Positions 6,721 to 10,634 of a DNA stretch of 10,634 nt are shown here, in pieces. The position numbers were made by a program, and so were the translations under genes. Every line of letters starts with the position of its first letter. Within the stretch, counting starts at the first letter, position 1. A model generated the notes under the pieces. The model was not told the origin of the DNA and ran no database searches. It worked only from the letters and a program-made list of their open reading frames with translations. Source of the DNA: Bacteroidota bacterium (GTDB lineage Bacteria > Bacteroidota > Ignavibacteria > T3Sed10-11); the NCBI GenBank assembly GCA_007128495.1, contig SKXH01000029.1, positions 1 through 10,634 on the forward strand, written 5' to 3'.

Positions 6721-6862
6721 AGATACTCCCGAAATGTATTAAACTAATTAAGTTATGAAAAGATAGATAATTTACTCTCAAAAATCAATTTACCAATTTT
6801 ATCAATTTTTGGTATATTACGGTGTGAGGTAAATCACTAATCAACGAGTATCCTTCAATACA
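6721..6862. other. Divergent intergenic region glmS / phospholipase
   Basis: This 142-base AT-rich gap between two outward-facing genes must hold promoters for both. A good candidate for the phospholipase is listed separately. On the glmS side there is a clear Shine-Dalgarno (6726-6730) and TTTAATAC-like sequence, but no confident -35/-10 pair. Confidence 0.5.
6790..6818 (+). promoter_or_regulatory. Sigma-70-type promoter for the phospholipase gene
   Basis: TTACCA (6790-6795, 4 of 6 to TTGACA) and TATATT (6813-6818, 5 of 6 to TATAAT) are 17 bases apart. TGG directly before the -10 makes it an extended -10. Transcription would start near 6825, about 38 bases before the ATG. The spacer is flanked by ACCAA (6792-6796) and TTGGT (6809-6813), an inverted repeat overlapping both elements that could be an operator. 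Confidence 0.45.
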
Positions 6863-7789
6863 ATGAAAAACAGACCATTTACATTGGTTTTAGGAGGGGG
6901 CGGCGCCAGAGGGATCGCTCATCTTGGCGTGCTGCGCGTTCTCGAACGGGAAAAGATCACCCCTTCTCTGATCATCGGAACAAGCATGGGCGCCATAATC
7001 GGTGCTATGTTTGCACAAACTCTCGATACGAAAAAAGCCGAACAAAGAATCGAGGGTTTATTTAATAGTGATTTTTTCGAGAAGATCGGACTCGATTTCT
7101 TTGTTCTCGAGGATTACGTCGATCGCCACAATTTTTTTGAGCAGTGGTTGAATAAAGCCAAACGCAATTATATACTTTCCCGCACCATAACGCATGAAAG
7201 CGCTCTCCCCGAACATACAATGCGTGAAGCGTTGTCGTATCTCATTGAAGAGATGGATATCAGCGACTGCCGTATACCATTCCGCAGTGTTACCACCGAT
7301 CTCAGAAACGGCGACGTCGTGGTAATCAAGTCCGGGTCGTTGACCACTGCAGTTGCGGCAAGTTCTACCATTCCGGCAATTTCCAAACCTGTGGAGTTTA
7401 ACGGCAGATTACTTATCGACGGCGGCGCTGCGTGTATCACTCCCGTGGTTCCGGCCTTGAAGATAAGCAGCCATCCGATTGTTGCAGTCGATGTATGGAA
7501 AACCATCACACACCAGAAAATGCCCGGGCGGGGATTAGGTATGTTGTTCCGCGCAGGCGAGATAACACAGATGAATTTAAACAGATTACTGGTCGACCAG
7601 GCGGATGTTGTAATTCAACCGGCCGTTCAGGAATATTCGTGGGTAAAGTTTTCACGGTACAAAGATATGATAGAACAAGGTATCAACGCGGGCGAAGAGG
7701 CGCTGGAGGTAATTAAAAAACTCAAGAAAAAATCGGGTGGTAAATCAGAACGTTTCCCACATAATATTTTCAAAGTGTTTGAAGAATAA
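6863..7789 (+). CDS. Patatin-like phospholipase (RssA/NTE family)
   Basis: This 308-residue patatin-fold serine hydrolase probably cleaves acyl esters of phospholipids or lysophospholipids. The oxyanion-hole motif GGGGARG is at 11-17, the nucleophile elbow GTSMG at 39-43 (Ser41) and the Asp of the Ser-Asp dyad in DGG at 186-188, followed by Pro194. All catalytic parts are present. There is no signal peptide and no membrane segment beyond the hydrophobic core of the fold, so it is predicted to be cytoplasmic or peripheral, like RssA/YlbK proteins. The C-terminus is basic (KKLKKKSGGK at 285-294), which could help contact membranes. The ATG at 6863 has only a weak Shine-Dalgarno, but translation from it places the glycine motif at the usual distance from the N-terminus. 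Its stop lies 8 bases from that of the convergent ABC permease gene, with no terminator between them. Substrate cannot be told from sequence. Confidence 0.9.
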   Translation: MKNRPFTLVLGGGGARGIAHLGVLRVLEREKITPSLIIGTSMGAIIGAMFAQTLDTKKAEQRIEGLFNSDFFEKIGLDFFVLEDYVDRHNFFEQWLNKAKRNYILSRTITHESALPEHTMREALSYLIEEMDISDCRIPFRSVTTDLRNGDVVVIKSGSLTTAVAASSTIPAISKPVEFNGRLLIDGGAACITPVVPALKISSHPIVAVDVWKTITHQKMPGRGLGMLFRAGEITQMNLNRLLVDQADVVIQPAVQEYSWVKFSRYKDMIEQGINAGEEALEVIKKLKKKSGGKSERFPHNIFKVFEE

Positions 7790-7797
7790 GAGGGATA

Positions 7798-9489
7798 TTA
7801 CACTTCACGGAATACCGCGCGCATACCAAGCAGCGTGGCAGCACCGGCAAGTATACCCGTAAGTATGCCGCTGATTAATAACGGCGGAAACATCCATTGC
7901 AGATTATTGCGCGGGAACAACAACCATTGTTCGAAAAAACGTGCAATAAAGGGGATATAAAGTGAAACAATTATAATCAGATACAGCAGTACTATCAAGA
8001 ACGTCAAAGACGCTCCCTGAGATGAGGCAATACGTATGGGATTTTTTTGATTATATTGTGCAAAATAACTTCCCATCCCCAGGTTTATTCCCACTATAGT
8101 TACTACCGTCAACAACTGAGCTACCATACTGAATAATACCAATGACGATATCCCGAACATCGAGGATATAGTCACGTAGCTGAGCAATTGCGCAATCACC
8201 AGAAGAATGATAACCGCTACAAAACCTTTCATAAAATAGATCCGCTGTATGCGAAACGGTGCAGACCGGACCGCCCACAATGCCTCCCCCTCCATGCTTA
8301 TCATCGGATACACAAAACGCAGAGCAATCGCGGCAACGAGGAATGCGTTGAACAGAAAAATCACCAGATACACAATCGTCATAAGGAACGGATCTTTGAA
8401 TTCAACGCTGAGACTGCCGACGCTGATAAGAAAAATCGAGACCAGCAGCAGCATAAGCGCAAAGTGCACCCACTGCCCCGGGTCACGTAAAAACCGAATC
8501 AGATCGCGCTTGAGCAGCACACTTGCCGAACGCGGAAGTACAGAAGAAGACATCAGGTCAATCAGCCCGGATGTTAACCGCTTTTTCGACGCGGGTTTGG
8601 ATTCGACTGAATTGATCGTAAGCAGCCATGATGGATAGTACATCTTCCGCCCGATAAACATCGACCCGCAAAATACACCGCCCACACTGAGCAATAGCAG
8701 ACCGGCGTTCAGCAGAACATACTGCGAATTTCCCTGCACCGACCAGTATAATAATTCAGCCACCCAGTGACTCGGTAAATATTGTAAAAACCACGGATCG
8801 AATCCTGTAAAATATCCGTCGATTGCGGGATACTGATCAAGTACGTTATAGACAAGACTGATAGGCGATACACTCTGAAAAAAAATATACACAATGCCGA
8901 TATACCCTATCACAAACAATGCAGCGAGGTGTTTAATGTTTACATATTCAGTGAGCCGTATGACAAGTAAAAGTGTTACGACGCCAATACAGGCAGCGAG
9001 GATCATAAACGGGATGAATATCCCGAACATCATCAACGGATAGAAGTACCACGGATGTCCGATATAGGAACCGTATCCCGCGATAACGGCAAATCCCATC
9101 AGGAAGAACGTCGTTGAGCTATATAAGAAATTATCAAAAAATTTTATCAGAAAAATCTTAAAAAACGATACCGGTTGTGTAAACAGAAATTTAACATCGG
9201 AAGATTTAAACAGTGTGGAATAAGAAACGAGAATGTTTCCGAGGCAAATGGTTATAAAGAAAACAAAAAGAAACATCGAAAGGAATCTATGTAACAGGAA
9301 TTGACCGATCCGTGCTTCTTCGATGAGATATGAAGTCACGTTATATGCAAAGAAATACGCGCCGATCGCAAACCCGCCGAATATCACCACCGATGCAAGA
9401 TTTTTCATCACGGTATTAAACTGCGGTTCCAGCTTTAATTTGATTCCGCTTTTGAGTCTGTATTTTATGATGTGTAATAACTGACGCAT
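7798..9489 (-). CDS. ABC transporter membrane protein (YthQ-like, ABC-2 related)
   Basis: This 563-residue polytopic membrane protein has about twelve hydrophobic segments, at roughly 31-51, 68-90, 119-139, 148-177, 187-205, 257-277, 342-360, 369-391, 421-441, 449-471, 493-514 and 536-556. They form two halves joined by a soluble stretch around 280-335. The segment FVYPMISMEGEALWAVRSAP (392-411), with its EG-x-x-x-W pattern, resembles the large putative ABC permeases of the Bacillus YthQ type. The N-terminal RQLLHIIKYRLK is a typical amphipathic cytoplasmic lead-in. It lies 19 bases after the ATPase gene on the same strand, so the two form an exporter. Substrate is unknown; lipids, peptides or polysaccharide parts are all possible. 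The Shine-Dalgarno is poor, so translation may depend on the ATPase gene upstream. Confidence 0.8.
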   Translation of the reverse strand: MRQLLHIIKYRLKSGIKLKLEPQFNTVMKNLASVVIFGGFAIGAYFFAYNVTSYLIEEARIGQFLLHRFLSMFLFVFFITICLGNILVSYSTLFKSSDVKFLFTQPVSFFKIFLIKFFDNFLYSSTTFFLMGFAVIAGYGSYIGHPWYFYPLMMFGIFIPFMILAACIGVVTLLLVIRLTEYVNIKHLAALFVIGYIGIVYIFFQSVSPISLVYNVLDQYPAIDGYFTGFDPWFLQYLPSHWVAELLYWSVQGNSQYVLLNAGLLLLSVGGVFCGSMFIGRKMYYPSWLLTINSVESKPASKKRLTSGLIDLMSSSVLPRSASVLLKRDLIRFLRDPGQWVHFALMLLLVSIFLISVGSLSVEFKDPFLMTIVYLVIFLFNAFLVAAIALRFVYPMISMEGEALWAVRSAPFRIQRIYFMKGFVAVIILLVIAQLLSYVTISSMFGISSLVLFSMVAQLLTVVTIVGINLGMGSYFAQYNQKNPIRIASSQGASLTFLIVLLYLIIIVSLYIPFIARFFEQWLLFPRNNLQWMFPPLLISGILTGILAGAATLLGMRAVFREV

Positions 9490-9508
9490 TATTTTGATCA
9501 GATAACAA

Positions 9509-10228
9509 TTATTTCGTTAGCTCGATGAATACGGATTCGAATTTGCCGTCGGTGCGTTCGCGGAAGGTATCGAGTTTATCGAGGGCACCATTGAAAATTA
9601 TCTTTCCGCCTTTGATAATGCTGATGCGGTCGCAGAGTTCCTCCACAACATGCAAGCTGTGTGTTGACATAAAGACCGTAACTCCGCGGTGTGTTAACGA
9701 TTTAAGCGTATCCTTTACGATCTTTGCACTTCCCGGATCGAGCCCGACTAACGGTTCATCAATAATAATGACTTGGGGGTCGTGCAGCAATGCCGCGGCG
9801 ATGCTGACCCGCTGCCGCATACCGAGGGAGTATTCCTCGGTCAGCCGGTCAACCCAATCGCCTATTTCAAAATGGTCGATAATTTCCTGAGCGCGTCTTT
9901 TGATCGATTTACCGTTCACATTGAACAACCCGCCGACGAATCCCATGAATTCCCTGCCGGTGAGCTTATCGTACAGGAACGGATGATCGGGAATATAACC
10001 GATTATGGATTTCGCGCGGTTCGGTTTCTTTACAACATTAAACCCGCCGATTTTTATGACGCCCGAGGTCGGGGTGAATAACCCGGTCATCATCTTGATC
10101 GTGGTCGTCTTTCCGGCACCGTTTGGCCCGAGAAATCCGAAAAACTCGCCTTTTCCTACCCGGAGCGATATATCGTTGACTGCGGTAAATGAGCCGAAGC
10201 GCTTTACAATGTTTTCTAAGATAATCAT
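9509..10228 (-). CDS. ABC transporter ATP-binding protein (YthP/CcmA-like)
   Basis: This 239-residue ATPase subunit powers the adjacent permease at the inner face of the cytoplasmic membrane. Walker A GPNGAGKTT is at 34-42, the signature YSLGMRQR at 133-140, Walker B VIIIDEP at 153-159 (Asp157, Glu158), the D-loop GLDP at 162-165 and the switch His190 in STHSLH. The Q-loop position reads IGYIPDHPFLYDKLT (76-90), with Asp81 where Gln is usual. This is a known variant in exporter ATPases of the ABC-2/YthP type and probably not a defect. Together with the single permease gene it makes a complete two-subunit exporter. The ATG at 10228 has no strong Shine-Dalgarno. The conserved first strand (MIILENIVKRFG) begins right at this Met, which supports the start. 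Confidence 0.95.
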   Translation of the reverse strand: MIILENIVKRFGSFTAVNDISLRVGKGEFFGFLGPNGAGKTTTIKMMTGLFTPTSGVIKIGGFNVVKKPNRAKSIIGYIPDHPFLYDKLTGREFMGFVGGLFNVNGKSIKRRAQEIIDHFEIGDWVDRLTEEYSLGMRQRVSIAAALLHDPQVIIIDEPLVGLDPGSAKIVKDTLKSLTHRGVTVFMSTHSLHVVEELCDRISIIKGGKIIFNGALDKLDTFRERTDGKFESVFIELTK

Positions 10229-10399
10229 AGGGAACGTTTACTTTTTGTCAATATAATAATATCAGCCGGGAATTCCGTGTGATCTGGAGCAAACATTAAA
10301 ATATTCTAAAAATTAGTTTCATATTTATTGGGTAAATTTCCCGTTCCGGGTATCTATTAATATAAGAACCACCACCAAACTTGCAAACCGGAGGTACAT
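10229..10399. other. Divergent intergenic region, ABC ATPase / secreted protein
   Basis: This is 171 bases between two outward-facing genes. On the plus strand, TATAAG (10361-10366) is a possible -10, with only a weak TTCCCG 17 bases upstream. A near-palindrome GGG-TAAATTT-CCC spans 10330-10342. On the minus strand, TATTAT lies about 30 bases before the ATPase start, without a good -35. No RNA gene is recognised. Confidence 0.35.
10390..10394 (+). promoter_or_regulatory. Strong ribosome binding site at the right edge
   Basis: GGAGG lies 5 bases before ATG at 10400. It shows that translation begins here although the frame closes after 39 codons. Confidence 0.6.
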
Positions 10400-10634
10400 A
10401 TGCTGAAAAACGCATTGGTATATCTTTTAATCTTATTTCTAATAGTGCTGTGTTATCCTGTTGAGTTGCCGGGACAAGAACAGAATGGCAGCATATCTAT
10501 CGGAATAAACTATTGTTAATCTCTTCAGGATGGGCATGATTAATATATACGGAACCGGAGCGATAGTTCATCATTATTCAATAACCAGGGGAGAGGCAAC
10601 CCTTTTTAGTGATATTCATCCTTTTGAACATATA
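10400..10634 (+). CDS. N-terminus of an exported or membrane protein, apparently frameshifted; continues past window
   Basis: ATG at 10400, behind a strong GGAGG, opens a frame coding MLKNALVYLLILFLIVLCYP and then ELPGQEQNGSISIGINYC. It stops at TAA 10517-10519 after 39 codons. The first 18-20 residues form a signal peptide or membrane anchor: one Lys, then a long hydrophobic run. Cys18 follows VL rather than a clear lipobox. From 10509 another frame is open to the window edge (TIVNLFRMGMINIYGTGA, then a further 24 residues) and has no start of its own with a Shine-Dalgarno. Removing one A from the AAA at 10507-10509 joins both halves into one open frame from 10400 to the edge. It is therefore probably one gene with a one-base indel, either a true mutation or a sequencing error. 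I do not recognise the family. A 39-residue peptide gene is the alternative. Confidence 0.5.

Noticed and set aside
6721..6862. A glmS ribozyme or glucosamine-6-phosphate riboswitch upstream of glmS
   Set aside because: The gap is only 142 bases, AT-rich, and carries none of the GC-rich paired core expected of the ribozyme.
8249..8638. Plus-strand open frames opposite the ABC permease
   Set aside because: They give low-complexity, charged translations without motifs, while the minus-strand frame gives a clear polytopic membrane protein.
9986..9988. Asp in place of Gln in the Q-loop of the ABC ATPase as a sign of an inactive enzyme
   Set aside because: All other catalytic motifs are intact, and the IPD or LPE form at this place is common in exporter ATPases of this type.

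Overview
The window comes from a bacterium of moderate GC, judged by eye to be in the mid-40s percent. Several genes have clear Shine-Dalgarno sites of the GGAGG type. The content fits a Gram-negative environmental lineage, loosely the Fibrobacteres/Chlorobi/Bacteroidetes-related or Calditrichota/KSB1-like groups, but nothing here fixes the taxon. The window is gene-dense and chromosomal in character. I see no rRNA, tRNA, CRISPR array, insertion sequence or phage gene.

Layout. Positions 1-6720 are all read on the minus strand. In transcription order they hold glmS (4885-6720), a 153-base gap with a terminator-like hairpin and a 19-base palindrome, and then a tight four-gene carbamoyl-phosphate cluster. 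The cluster is a COG2403-type GTPase related to cyclic 2,3-diphosphoglycerate synthetase (3415-4731), ornithine carbamoyltransferase (2461-3378), carbamate kinase (1514-2464) and an aspartate-carbamoyltransferase-like protein (584-1507). An enoyl-ACP-reductase-like dehydrogenase with a TTG start follows and runs off the left edge (1-515). A patatin-like phospholipase (6863-7789, plus strand) diverges from glmS. It converges, with only 8 bases between stop codons, on a two-gene ABC exporter read on the minus strand: ATPase 9509-10228, then permease 7798-9489. At the right edge a plus-strand gene for a secreted or membrane protein begins at 10400 and appears to be frameshifted near 10508.

How the genes may work together. 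Carbamate kinase, ornithine carbamoyltransferase and a second transcarbamoylase share one metabolite, carbamoyl phosphate. The carbamate kinase start codon overlaps the ornithine carbamoyltransferase stop codon, so they are probably made together. No carbamoyl-phosphate synthetase and no arginine deiminase lie in the window, so carbamate kinase is either the local source of carbamoyl phosphate or the enzyme that harvests it as ATP. Two features stand out. The COG2403-type GTPase leads the cluster, and its bacterial role is not settled. The PyrB-like protein keeps the carbamoyl-phosphate-binding residues but has lost two residues that are usually invariant on the aspartate side (Lys84 to Ser, Gln231 to Asp, E. 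coli numbering). This raises the possibility of a carbamoyl-transfer module with a different acceptor rather than ordinary pyrimidine synthesis. glmS, the phospholipase and the ABC exporter are conventional cell-envelope genes.
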